64,000 bases of DNA from Bacteroidales bacterium. Its GTDB lineage: Bacteria > Bacteroidota > Bacteroidia > Bacteroidales > Tenuifilaceae. Both the position numbers and the translations under genes were made by a program. Below the pieces are notes generated by a model. That model worked only from the letters and a program-made list of their open reading frames with translations. It was not told the DNA's origin and did no database searches. This document shows positions 53,542-61,301 of this stretch, one piece after another. The first letter of the stretch is position 1. Every line of letters starts with the position of its first letter. Location: positions 1 to 64,000 of the forward strand of contig JAGPEQ010000006.1 in NCBI GenBank assembly GCA_018056955.1, in the 5' to 3' direction.

Positions 53542-53587
53542 ATTGCAGTATCAGGAAGAATGTAGAATAACCATACTTGGGTTTTAT

Positions 53588-53595
53588 TATATTTG
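53588..53595 (+). promoter_or_regulatory. -7 promoter element for the glycine-lipid operon
   Basis: TATATTTG matches TAnnTTTG and lies 20 bases before the GTG start at 53615, supporting that start. Confidence 0.5.
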
Positions 53596-53614
53596 CACTT
53601 AAATTTATTACGAA

Positions 53615-54445
53615 GTGCAGCAAAACCTAATCGACATCGATAATGTAATTGCCTCCAAAAGTCCTCGACTTCAAAGGGCATTACCCCGTTTTATAATTCG
53701 GTACCTTAAACGAATCATTCATCAGGATGAGATTAATGAGGTGCTTCTGAATCATGGCGATAAGCAGGGAGTAGATTTTATTGACGAAGTGCTTAAGGTT
53801 ATGCAGGTGACCTATTCGGTAAAAGGAATTGAAAATCTTAAGCCCGATGGTAGGTACTTGTTTGCCTCGAACCACCCCCTTGGAGGTCTGGACGGGATGA
53901 TTCTCATTCATCTTTTGGGTAAACGTTACCCCGAAGTAAAATTCCCTGTGAACGATTTGCTAATGCATATTAATCAGCTACATAACATATTCATACCCAT
54001 TAATAAGCATGGTGCGCAGGGCTCCCAAAATGTAAAGTTGATGGACGCTACCTTTGCATCCGATGCACAGGTACTTTACTTCCCGGCAGGCCTATGCTCT
54101 CGCAAGCAGCATGGCCGAATTGAGGATTTGGAGTGGAAAAAAAGCTTTATTGTAAAAGCAATTCAGCATAAGCGCGATGTGGTGCCCGTTTTCTTTAGTG
54201 GCCACAACTCCAATTTCTTTTATAATTTGGCAAAGCTCAGAACTTTTTTAGGAATAAAGGCAAATATAGAGATGCTTTACCTTGTTGATGAGATGTTTAA
54301 GCAAAAAGGCAAACGCATTGCTGTAATAATAGGGGAGCCAATTCCCTGCACCACTTTCGATAGTTCTAAATCTCCAGCTGAATGGGCAAAATGGGTTAAA
54401 TCGGTAGTTTACGAGTTGGGAAAAATGAACTTTAATAAATTTTAA
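53615..54445 (+). CDS. glsA: PlsC-like O-acyltransferase, glycine-lipid synthesis (GlsA-like)
   Basis: A 276-residue acyltransferase. The catalytic segment is NHPLGGLDG (His87, Asp93), an HX5D spacing instead of the HX4D of standard PlsC. Further motifs are IFIPINKH and YFPAGLCSRK. Paired with the following GNAT gene (5-base gap), it fits the Bacteroides GlsA/GlsB pair, in which GlsB makes an N-acylated glycine lipid and GlsA adds the second acyl chain. The start is a GTG supported by the promoter position. The family match is by pattern; ornithine-lipid OlsA is the related alternative. Confidence 0.8.
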   Translation: MQQNLIDIDNVIASKSPRLQRALPRFIIRYLKRIIHQDEINEVLLNHGDKQGVDFIDEVLKVMQVTYSVKGIENLKPDGRYLFASNHPLGGLDGMILIHLLGKRYPEVKFPVNDLLMHINQLHNIFIPINKHGAQGSQNVKLMDATFASDAQVLYFPAGLCSRKQHGRIEDLEWKKSFIVKAIQHKRDVVPVFFSGHNSNFFYNLAKLRTFLGIKANIEMLYLVDEMFKQKGKRIAVIIGEPIPCTTFDSSKSPAEWAKWVKSVVYELGKMNFNKF

Positions 54446-54450
54446 CCGAC

Positions 54451-55419
54451 ATGAAACAAATTATTGAACCGGTTGACAGGGAGCTGCTCCTTGCGGAGCT
54501 TACCCCCGATAAACTTGTTAGGCATACCAATAACGCAAACAACGAGCTCTACATATTTACAGCCCACAATGCCCCAAACCTGATGCGTGAGGTTGGACGG
54601 TTAAGGGAACTCACATTCAGATCGGCAGGTGGTGGAACCGGTGAGGAGGTAGATATCGATGAGTACGACACCTGCGAAAATTGTTACAAGCAGCTTATTG
54701 TATGGGATCCCCATGAAAAGGAGATACTTGGTGGCTACCGCTTTCATAGCGTTGATCCCTCTAAAGGCGAGGAGATAAATCTATCTACCAAACATTTGTT
54801 TCACTTTTCCAATAAGTTTATTCAGGAATATATGCCTCAAATGATTGAGTTGGGTCGATCATTTGTTCAGCCTAAATATCAATCACTTTCCCTTAGCGGA
54901 AAGGGATTGTATGCGCTCGATAACCTTTGGGATGGCCTGGGAGCACTCATTGTGCTAAATCCTCATATCAGGTATTTCTTCGGCAAGGTTACCATGTATC
55001 GCACGTACAATGTTGAAGCACGTAATATTTTGCTTTACTTTTTTGAAAAGTATTTCAGGGATGCTGAGAACCTGGTAACACCAATTCATCCAATTGAGGT
55101 AAATATCGATAGGCAGGCTATGGCCCAGGTTTTTACTGGTAAGAATTATGAAGAAGACTACAAGATTCTGTCCAAAAAAATACGCGAGTTTGGTGAGCGA
55201 ATTCCACCCCTTATCAACTCATACATGAACCTAAGCCCATCCATGAAAGTGTTTGGTACGGTTATTAATCCTTACTTTGGCGATGTTGAAGAAACTGCCA
55301 TTCTCATAACCATTCCTGATATTTACCAGCATAAGGTTGAGCGGCATATATCAACCTTTATAAAGAAGTTAAAGGATAAGTACCACTTGGGTTTAAGGTG
55401 GGGGAAGGATTCAAAATAA
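54451..55419 (+). CDS. glsB: GNAT-fold N-acyltransferase, glycine-lipid synthesis (GlsB-like)
   Basis: A 322-residue protein of the OlsB/hemolysin-like GNAT type. It has VGRLRELTFRSAGGGTGEEVDIDEYD, IVWDPHEKEILGGYRF and MIELGRSFVQP, in order, as in Bacteroidota GlsB. It would transfer an acyl chain from acyl-ACP or acyl-CoA to the amino group of glycine. It is the second gene of the operon with the O-acyltransferase. The C-terminal third is of unclear role. Confidence in the family is good; the amino-acid substrate is inferred. Confidence 0.8.
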   Translation: MKQIIEPVDRELLLAELTPDKLVRHTNNANNELYIFTAHNAPNLMREVGRLRELTFRSAGGGTGEEVDIDEYDTCENCYKQLIVWDPHEKEILGGYRFHSVDPSKGEEINLSTKHLFHFSNKFIQEYMPQMIELGRSFVQPKYQSLSLSGKGLYALDNLWDGLGALIVLNPHIRYFFGKVTMYRTYNVEARNILLYFFEKYFRDAENLVTPIHPIEVNIDRQAMAQVFTGKNYEEDYKILSKKIREFGERIPPLINSYMNLSPSMKVFGTVINPYFGDVEETAILITIPDIYQHKVERHISTFIKKLKDKYHLGLRWGKDSK

Positions 55420-55455
55420 CCCTGAAAGTTAAACCTCTACTATTTATCCTTTTTT

Positions 55456-55492
55456 TTATCCTTTAACCTTTATCCTTTAACCTTTATCCTTG
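55456..55492. repeat. Short tandem repeat between convergent genes
   Basis: Two and a half copies of the 14-base unit CTTTAACCTTTATC lie between the GlsB stop and the PurF-like stop. A longer T-run precedes it. Confidence 0.6.
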
Positions 55493-57391
55493 TCAATACG
55501 CCCTCTGATTTCGGCCCTCAATAAAGTTGATAAACGAATTGTTTACCACTCGGTTTCCACCGGGGGTGGGGTAGTCGCCTGTAAAGTACCAGTCGCCTTG
55601 GTCGTTAGGGCAAGACTTGTGTAGATTTTCAATGGATTGGTAAACTATTTTTATTTCTGCCTTTACATCCTTTGGGGTAAGAAGCTGAGCAATTTTTTGC
55701 GAAATCTGCTCATCGGTAAACGGGCGGTAGATCTCCTTTACATAGTTAATTATTTGCTCCTTGGGCAGGTTTTGTTGCTCCTTGCACTTGCGGTAAACGC
55801 TATTAATAACACCCTCTTGGCCGGTTTCCTTAAGCAACTCAATAGCTGCACGGAAGGCCACAAAATCGCTAAGTTTAGCCATGTCAATTCCGTAGCAATC
55901 GGGGTAGCGGATTTGTGGCGACGATGATACAACAATTATGCGGGCAGGATTAAGCCTGTCAAGTATTCGGAGAATGCTTTCACGAAGGGTTGTCCCTCGA
56001 ACAATTGAATCGTCAATAACCACTAAGTTATCAACTCCGGGACGAAGAGTTCCATAGGTAATATCGTAAACGTGACCAACCAGATCTTCGCGACCTTTAT
56101 CCTGCGCAATAAAGGTGCGTAGCTTCACGTCTTTTACAGCAATTTTTTCTACCCTTAGGCGAGTAGATATTATTTCATCGATATCCTTTTCGGAGAGGTT
56201 AGCCCCTTTTTCCAGAATTCTGCGTTTCTTTTCGTTCTTTATATAGTCTTCTACGCCCTTTACCATCCCAAGGAAAGCCGTTTCGGCAGTATTGGGGATA
56301 TAGGAAAAAACAGTATTCTCATGGTCGTAGTTAATGGCTTTAAGGATGGCAGGGGTTAAAAATTCGCCTAACCGTTTGCGTTCCTGGTAAATGTCCTTAT
56401 CGGTTCCCCGTGAGAAGTAGATCCGTTCAAACGAGCAGGATTTTCGTGCTTGGGGTATTCTTATTTCCTCGTGTAGTATTGTACCATTGCGCTTAATTAT
56501 AAGCGCATAGCCGGGCTTAATTTCTTTTACATCGTCGGTTGAAATGTTAAGCACAGTCTGAATAACCGGGCGTTCCGATGCAACAACAGCTATCTCATCG
56601 TTGGCATAGTAGAAAGCCGGACGAATTCCCCATGGGTCACGAACCACAAACGCATCGCCATGGCCTATAAGGCCAGCCATAGCATAACCACCGTCAAAAT
56701 CTTTAGTGGATGCCTGAAGGATTTTTGCAACATTTATGTTTTCTGCAATTAGCTTGCTTATCTCAATGTTGGGATGACCATCGTTTTTGTACTGCCGGAA
56801 AAGCTGCTGGTTTTCCTCGTCGAGGAAATGTCCAATTTTTTCAAGTACGGTAACCGTATCGGAGTAGTCGCGGGGATGCTGGCCTAAATCGACGAGCTTT
56901 TTGAAAAGCTCATCCACGTTTGTCATGTTGAAGTTACCAGCTAGGACAAGCGTACGCGATTTCCAGTTGTTGTCGCGCATTACCGGATGAACATAATCAA
57001 TGGAGTTATTACCAAAGGTTCCGTAGCGCAGGTGTCCCAGGAATAGTTCCCCGGCAAACGGAATATTTTCCTTGGCAAAAACCGGATCGTTTAGCAGTTC
57101 GGGTTTCGATGAGTACTTATTGATCCCTTTGTTAACAGCATCAAAAATATCCTTGATGGGAGTTGAAGAGTTTGAGCGTTCCCTATCGATATACTTTTTG
57201 CCCGGGGCAAGGTCGAACTTAATGGTGGTTAACCCTGCACCGTCCTGCCCACGGTTATGTTGCTTTTCCATAAGCAGGTAAAGCTTGTGAAGTCCGTATC
57301 GCCAGGTACCATACTTAAGCTGGTAGTACTCCAATGGTTTAAGCAACCTAATCAGTGCAATCCCGCATTCGTGTTTAATCTGCTCGCTCAT
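55493..57391 (-). CDS. Amidophosphoribosyltransferase-like protein (PurF family, long form)
   Basis: A 632-residue PurF-family protein, longer than the roughly 470-500 of standard PurF. Cys9 in HECGIALI would be the N-terminal nucleophile after removal of an 8-residue leader. QHNRGQDGAGL and GHLRYGTFG match the glutaminase. The usual HNGN segment is replaced by GNFN. The phosphoribosyltransferase PRPP loop VIDDSIVRGTT is intact. Charged insertions after residue 380 are family-specific. PurF normally makes 5-phosphoribosylamine, but the altered segment makes activity uncertain. It is downstream of the transketolase genes with a terminator-like hairpin between. Confidence 0.82.
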   Translation of the reverse strand: MSEQIKHECGIALIRLLKPLEYYQLKYGTWRYGLHKLYLLMEKQHNRGQDGAGLTTIKFDLAPGKKYIDRERSNSSTPIKDIFDAVNKGINKYSSKPELLNDPVFAKENIPFAGELFLGHLRYGTFGNNSIDYVHPVMRDNNWKSRTLVLAGNFNMTNVDELFKKLVDLGQHPRDYSDTVTVLEKIGHFLDEENQQLFRQYKNDGHPNIEISKLIAENINVAKILQASTKDFDGGYAMAGLIGHGDAFVVRDPWGIRPAFYYANDEIAVVASERPVIQTVLNISTDDVKEIKPGYALIIKRNGTILHEEIRIPQARKSCSFERIYFSRGTDKDIYQERKRLGEFLTPAILKAINYDHENTVFSYIPNTAETAFLGMVKGVEDYIKNEKKRRILEKGANLSEKDIDEIISTRLRVEKIAVKDVKLRTFIAQDKGREDLVGHVYDITYGTLRPGVDNLVVIDDSIVRGTTLRESILRILDRLNPARIIVVSSSPQIRYPDCYGIDMAKLSDFVAFRAAIELLKETGQEGVINSVYRKCKEQQNLPKEQIINYVKEIYRPFTDEQISQKIAQLLTPKDVKAEIKIVYQSIENLHKSCPNDQGDWYFTGDYPTPGGNRVVNNSFINFIEGRNQRAY

Positions 57392-57410
57392 ATCTTCCTA
57401 AATTATTCAA

Positions 57411-57436
57411 TTAAAAAAGGTAGATAGAATCTACCT
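57411..57436 (-). terminator. Terminator-like hairpin between transketolase and the PurF-like gene
   Basis: On the minus strand AGGTAGAT, a TCT loop and ATCTACCT are followed by T6. It ends about 20 bases before the PurF-like ATG, which leaves no room for a separate promoter, so readthrough or attenuation is likely. Confidence 0.7.
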
Positions 57437-57442
57437 GAAGTT

Positions 57443-58405
57443 TTATTGTTTAAATCGATTTACAAACTGAAAAACATGCTGGGCAATTGAATTGGCATTA
57501 AGACCGTACTTCTGCAACAACTCAGCAGGTGTTCCTGATTCGCCAAAACAATCGGGCATGCCAATTATCTTCATGGGGACAGGGTATTCCTGCGAAAGCA
57601 CTTCAGCCACTGCGCTGCCAAGTCCTCCATGAACCTGATGCTCCTCAACTGTTACAACACGCTTTGTTGCTTTAGCAACATCAACCAATAGCTGCTTATC
57701 AATAGGTTTGATGGTATGAATGTTTACCACCATGGCATTAACACCCTGCTTGGCAAGATGCTTTGATGCCTCGAGTGCCTCCCACACCATGTGACCGGTG
57801 GCTACTATTGCAACATCGGTTCCTGCTTTTAGGACTTGTCCCTTACCAACCTCAAACACCTGATTGGGCTCGGTAAAATTGGGCACTGGTTCGCGTCCGA
57901 AACGGATGTAAACCGGCCCTTCAACCTGCCTGATGGCGGCAAGGGTGGCAGCCTTTGCCTGGTTGGCATCGGCTGGTGAAATTAGTGTGATATTTGGGAG
58001 CGAACGGATAACTGCAATATCCTCAAGGGCTTGGTGTGTTGCACCATCGGGGCCAACCGATATTCCGGCATGGGCGCCACCAATTATTACTTTAACGTTA
58101 TTGTAGCAAATTGAAATTCTTATTTGATCGGCAGCACGGAATGCTGCAAAAACGCCGTATGTAGAAAAGACAGGAATCTTATTGGTTAATGCTAACCCAG
58201 CCGCAACAGCGGCTATATTTTGTTCAGCGATACCAAAGGAGAAGAACCTCTCGGGGAAACGTTCGGCAAAAAGATTCAATCCAACCGAGGAGGTGATATC
58301 GGCCCCAAGCACAACCAGGTTGGGGTATTCCCCACCGGCTTCGGCAACTCCTTCACCAAATCCCAGGCGGGTAGCTTTATCACCTTTATTTATATACTCA
58401 CCCAT
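57443..58405 (-). CDS. Split transketolase, C-terminal (second) subunit
   Basis: A 320-residue protein covering the pyrimidine-binding and C-terminal domains of transketolase. The catalytic Glu lies in FGIAEQNIAAVAAG, followed by GGAHAGISVGPDGATHQ, and the C-terminal TVEEHQVHGGLGSA. It needs the companion N-terminal subunit encoded upstream, which it overlaps by 8 bases. Together they move two-carbon units between sugar phosphates in the pentose phosphate pathway. Distant 1-deoxyxylulose-5-phosphate synthase is excluded by the split layout. Confidence 0.9.
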   Translation of the reverse strand: MGEYINKGDKATRLGFGEGVAEAGGEYPNLVVLGADITSSVGLNLFAERFPERFFSFGIAEQNIAAVAAGLALTNKIPVFSTYGVFAAFRAADQIRISICYNNVKVIIGGAHAGISVGPDGATHQALEDIAVIRSLPNITLISPADANQAKAATLAAIRQVEGPVYIRFGREPVPNFTEPNQVFEVGKGQVLKAGTDVAIVATGHMVWEALEASKHLAKQGVNAMVVNIHTIKPIDKQLLVDVAKATKRVVTVEEHQVHGGLGSAVAEVLSQEYPVPMKIIGMPDCFGESGTPAELLQKYGLNANSIAQHVFQFVNRFKQ

Positions 58406-59246
58406 GGATTAGTTCGTGGTAATATTTTTCTAATTCTTCCAAGAATTTCTCTGCCTCCTGCGTGGTTGGGGCTTTACCATGCCAACGGTAATCGCCTTGA
58501 ATGGAATTAACACCAAAGCCCATTTGGGTTTTAGCAATAATCACTTTAGGTTTGCCAGTGATGTTGCGGGTTTTACCAAAAACATCAATTAGCTCATCAA
58601 TACTATTGCCATTGCATTCAAATACGTGCCACCCAAATGCCTCCCATTTAAGTTTAAGGGGCTCAAGTTCCATTACTTTATGGGTGTAGCCATCAATCTG
58701 ACAGAAATTTCGATCAACAATGGCAGTCAGGTTATCGAGTTTGTAGTGTGCGGCGCTCATGGCAGCCTCCCAAACGGATCCTTCCTGTAGTTCGCCATCG
58801 CCATGCACAGAGTATACTTGCCATTTGGAATTATCAATTTTAGCGCTGAGCGCCATACCAACAGCAACCGATAACCCCTGACCTAACGAACCGGCTGAGA
58901 GTTCAATTCCAGGTAAACCGTGATCGCGTCCCGGATGGCCTTGTAGCCGTGAACCTAGCTTGCGTAAGGTAAGTAGTTCCTCATGCGGGAAGTATCCTGC
59001 ATTGGCAAGCGTTGCATACAAAACTGGTGCAACATGACCAATGGAAAGGATTAGCCTATCGCGGTTAGGGTGGTTTGGTTCTTTAGGGAAATGGTTTAGG
59101 GTGTTAAAGTATAGAACGGTGAAAACATCGGCAAGTCCAAGTGAGCCTCCCAGGTGTCCCGATCCGGCGGCCGTCAGGCTTCGAATTACATCCTGGCGGA
59201 TCTTTAGCGAAGTCTTTTGCAGTTGCCGGATTGCTGGTGTTGCCAT
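58398..59246 (-). CDS. Split transketolase, N-terminal (first) subunit
   Basis: A 282-residue protein matching the thiamine-diphosphate-binding half of transketolase. It has GSGHLGGSLGLADVF and the GDGELQEGSVWEAAM cofactor motif, ending with GVNSIQGDYRWHGKAP. It is translated just before the C-terminal subunit (8-base overlap), giving equal amounts. Split transketolases are known from some bacteria and archaea. It follows an SPOR gene on the same strand with a 1-base gap. Confidence 0.9.
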   Translation of the reverse strand: MATPAIRQLQKTSLKIRQDVIRSLTAAGSGHLGGSLGLADVFTVLYFNTLNHFPKEPNHPNRDRLILSIGHVAPVLYATLANAGYFPHEELLTLRKLGSRLQGHPGRDHGLPGIELSAGSLGQGLSVAVGMALSAKIDNSKWQVYSVHGDGELQEGSVWEAAMSAAHYKLDNLTAIVDRNFCQIDGYTHKVMELEPLKLKWEAFGWHVFECNGNSIDELIDVFGKTRNITGKPKVIIAKTQMGFGVNSIQGDYRWHGKAPTTQEAEKFLEELEKYYHELIHG

Positions 59247-59247
59247 A

Positions 59248-59709
59248 CTAATTTAGAGGTGGAAAATTTATATGTTCGGGAATAATGAAAGCTTTGGGAT
59301 AATCCTTGATAATCTGGTTGTAAAACTTGATAGCCTCTTCGCGCGAGCGGTAATCGCCCACTGATACCTTCCAGTATGGGTTTTGGTAATTCTGGTACAC
59401 AGGCACTCCAGGATATTTTTCCATAAAGGCCTGCATTATATCTTCAGAATTTTTCCGGGCAAACTGTCCGAGCTCAAAGAATATTCGAATCCTGTACCCT
59501 TCCATCCCCGGCGATTTGGCATTATGCAAGTAGCGAATGTTGTGGATTTGAGTAATTGATTCGCTCTGCCTGATAGTTACTGTACCTTCTCCAGCCTTGT
59601 GTGCTTGAAGCTCATTAACTATTGGTATGGGCGTGGTACCGTTTGTGTTTTGGGCAAAAATGCCAAAACTTAAACCGAGTAACACTAGGAGTAGGAAAAT
59701 TTTCCTCAT
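59248..59709 (-). CDS. SPOR-domain exported protein
   Basis: A 153-residue protein with a signal peptide ending FAQ. The C-terminal part (about 75-145) is a SPOR-like domain: GYRIRIFFELGQFARKN, then YWKVSVGDYRSREEAIKFYNQI, the two-repeat pattern that binds denuded peptidoglycan. It should act in the periplasm, perhaps at division sites. It overlaps no neighbour but is one base from the transketolase N-subunit gene, so it is co-transcribed. The upstream LEA-type lipoprotein is 39 bases away. Confidence 0.82.
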   Translation of the reverse strand: MRKIFLLLVLLGLSFGIFAQNTNGTTPIPIVNELQAHKAGEGTVTIRQSESITQIHNIRYLHNAKSPGMEGYRIRIFFELGQFARKNSEDIMQAFMEKYPGVPVYQNYQNPYWKVSVGDYRSREEAIKFYNQIIKDYPKAFIIPEHINFPPLN

Positions 59710-59748
59710 AAAGAGTATAATTTCGTTGCAAAAATAGCAAAAATTTAT

Positions 59749-60267
59749 CTATGGCATTACAGCAGGTTGAACCGAAAGAGTATCGGTAATAACAAATTTC
59801 TTTTGGAATGAGTTGGCTAGCTCGCTTAGTGGCTGCCGGGGGATGTTAATTTTTTTTACAACCGGGAATTTTCCCCCTTTAATGTAGCCTTCAACCTCTA
59901 TTACGCTAATCAGGTTTTTCCCTTCGCCTATAAGTTTAAATGCATCGGCTGGGGTACGGAGCACAATCTCTAATGGGACTTCATAATCTTTTCGACTTTT
60001 GCCCTCTATTTTCGATTTATGGCTACTCCTTAACTTTCCAAGTTCCCTATTGTTTAGCCAAGCTTTTAGGTGAATATCTTTTATTACAATTGATTTCCGG
60101 TTAGGGTTTTCAACATCGAGCGTTAGGTTTAGGAATATTACACCATCCTTCATCCCCCGAAATCTATACTCCTTAACACCATGAATATTTAAATCGTTGT
60201 ATTTACCACAGCCTGCTAAAGCAAATAGTAAAATGGAAAGAAGTAAAATAAAAGAAAAATTCTTCAT
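59749..60267 (-). CDS. LEA type-2/WHy-domain lipoprotein
   Basis: A 172-residue lipoprotein with lipobox LAGC and a single LEA14-like (WHy) domain: FRGMKDGVIFLNLTLDVENPN followed by DIHLKAWLNNRELGK. Such domains bind hydrophobic or stress-related partners; the role here is unknown. It likely starts the SPOR-transketolase-PurF-like operon. A -7 element lies about 45 bases upstream, and a palindrome GTATAC-AGT-GTATAC lies further upstream. Confidence 0.8.
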   Translation of the reverse strand: MKNFSFILLLSILLFALAGCGKYNDLNIHGVKEYRFRGMKDGVIFLNLTLDVENPNRKSIVIKDIHLKAWLNNRELGKLRSSHKSKIEGKSRKDYEVPLEIVLRTPADAFKLIGEGKNLISVIEVEGYIKGGKFPVVKKINIPRQPLSELANSFQKKFVITDTLSVQPAVMP

Positions 60268-60311
60268 GCTTTATGTTTTAATTAGTAAGAGCAAATGTTA
60301 TACCATACCCA

Positions 60312-60319
60312 CAAAAGTA
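60312..60319 (-). promoter_or_regulatory. -7 promoter element for the LEA-type operon
   Basis: TACTTTTG on the minus strand matches TAnnTTTG, 45 bases upstream of the LEA lipoprotein ATG. No clear -33 TTG is present. Confidence 0.45.
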
Positions 60320-60338
60320 ATATGATTGATTGGCCACG

Positions 60339-60353
60339 GTATACAGTGTATAC
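60339..60353. promoter_or_regulatory. Operator-like palindrome GTATAC-AGT-GTATAC
   Basis: A perfect 6-bp inverted repeat with a 3-base centre, just upstream of the -7 element of the LEA-type gene and downstream of the yebC terminator. It is placed like a repressor site. No regulator can be named. Confidence 0.3.
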
Positions 60354-60357
60354 TAAA

Positions 60358-60387
60358 AATAAAAAAAACTCCCCTGCATTGGGGAGT
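60358..60387 (-). terminator. Terminator of yebC
   Basis: On the minus strand ACTCCCC, a six-base loop and GGGGAGT are followed by T8, 18 bases after the yebC stop. Confidence 0.87.
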
Positions 60388-60404
60388 AAAAGGTTTTATT
60401 GTGT

Positions 60405-61151
60405 TTACTCGTTATCCATGGCAGCCATAACCTCATCGGTAAGCTCCAGGTTATGGTAAACCTGCTGAACATCGTCATTATCCTCTAGTTCCTCAACCAA
60501 CTTCAGGAACTTCATTGCAGTATCCTTATCAACCGATTTGAAATCGTTAGGAATACGTTGCAGGCTGGCATTTTCCACCTCTATTTTCAGTTCCTCAAGC
60601 TTTTTATTCATTCTGCCAAAATCTTCCATTTCGGTAGTAACCACATAGAAATCACCATTGTCATCGATGTTTTGGGCCCCGGCATCAATAAGATCGAGTT
60701 CCACCTCATCAAGGTTGATTTTATCCTTTGCAATGGTAAAGATACCTTTTCGGCTAAAAAGGAATGCCAATGAACCGTTGGTTCCAAGGTTTCCCCCTTT
60801 TTTGGTCAGGGTTGAACGGACTGCACTAATGGTACGGTTGTTATTATCGGTTAGGCACTCAATAAAGATAGCAATCCCTCCTGGTCCATAACCTTCAAAG
60901 GTAAGTTCTTGCAAGTTTTCAGGATCTTTTTCAGCCTTAGAAATAGCCCGTATGATATTCTCCTTGGGCATGTTTACCCCTTTGGCGTTATTAATGGCAA
61001 GTCTTAATCGTGGGTTGCCCTCAGGGTCAGCCCCACCCTCCTTTACAGCAACGGATATTTCTTTAATAATTCTTGAAAATTCCTTTGAACGCTTGGCATC
61101 AAGTGCACCCTTCTTGCGTTTAATGGTTGACCATTTATTGTGTCCACTCAT
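60405..61151 (-). CDS. yebC: YebC/PmpR-family protein
   Basis: A 248-residue YebC-family protein with the conserved N-terminal MSGHNKWSTIKRKKGALDA and the segment FEGYGPGGIAIFIECLTDN. The family is annotated as transcriptional regulators (PmpR), and several members assist translation of difficult proline stretches. It is a single-gene unit with its own promoter (-7 TAACTTTG, TTG 19 bases upstream). It ends at the terminator upstream of the LEA-type gene. The length is normal for the family. Confidence 0.93.
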   Translation of the reverse strand: MSGHNKWSTIKRKKGALDAKRSKEFSRIIKEISVAVKEGGADPEGNPRLRLAINNAKGVNMPKENIIRAISKAEKDPENLQELTFEGYGPGGIAIFIECLTDNNNRTISAVRSTLTKKGGNLGTNGSLAFLFSRKGIFTIAKDKINLDEVELDLIDAGAQNIDDNGDFYVVTTEMEDFGRMNKKLEELKIEVENASLQRIPNDFKSVDKDTAMKFLKLVEELEDNDDVQQVYHNLELTDEVMAAMDNE

Positions 61152-61180
61152 AGTTTTTTATTTTTGTCTCAGGTAAAGTG

Positions 61181-61210
61181 CAAAGTTAGCTACAAACTTG
61201 CGCTTTACAA
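61181..61210 (-). promoter_or_regulatory. Promoter for yebC
   Basis: On the minus strand a TTG (61208-61210) and TAACTTTG (61181-61188) are 19 bases apart, about 30 bases before the ATG at 61151. Confidence 0.55.
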
Positions 61211-61274
61211 AAATATTTAACCTCTATTGATTTGTATCACCTTATACACCTAAAGTAAAATATTCATAAATTCT

Positions 61275-61282
61275 TACCTTTG
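61275..61282 (+). promoter_or_regulatory. -7 promoter element for miaB
   Basis: TACCTTTG matches TAnnTTTG and lies 19 bases before the ATG at 61302. Confidence 0.55.
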
Positions 61283-61301
61283 CAAAAAAATAAGATTTCC
61301 A

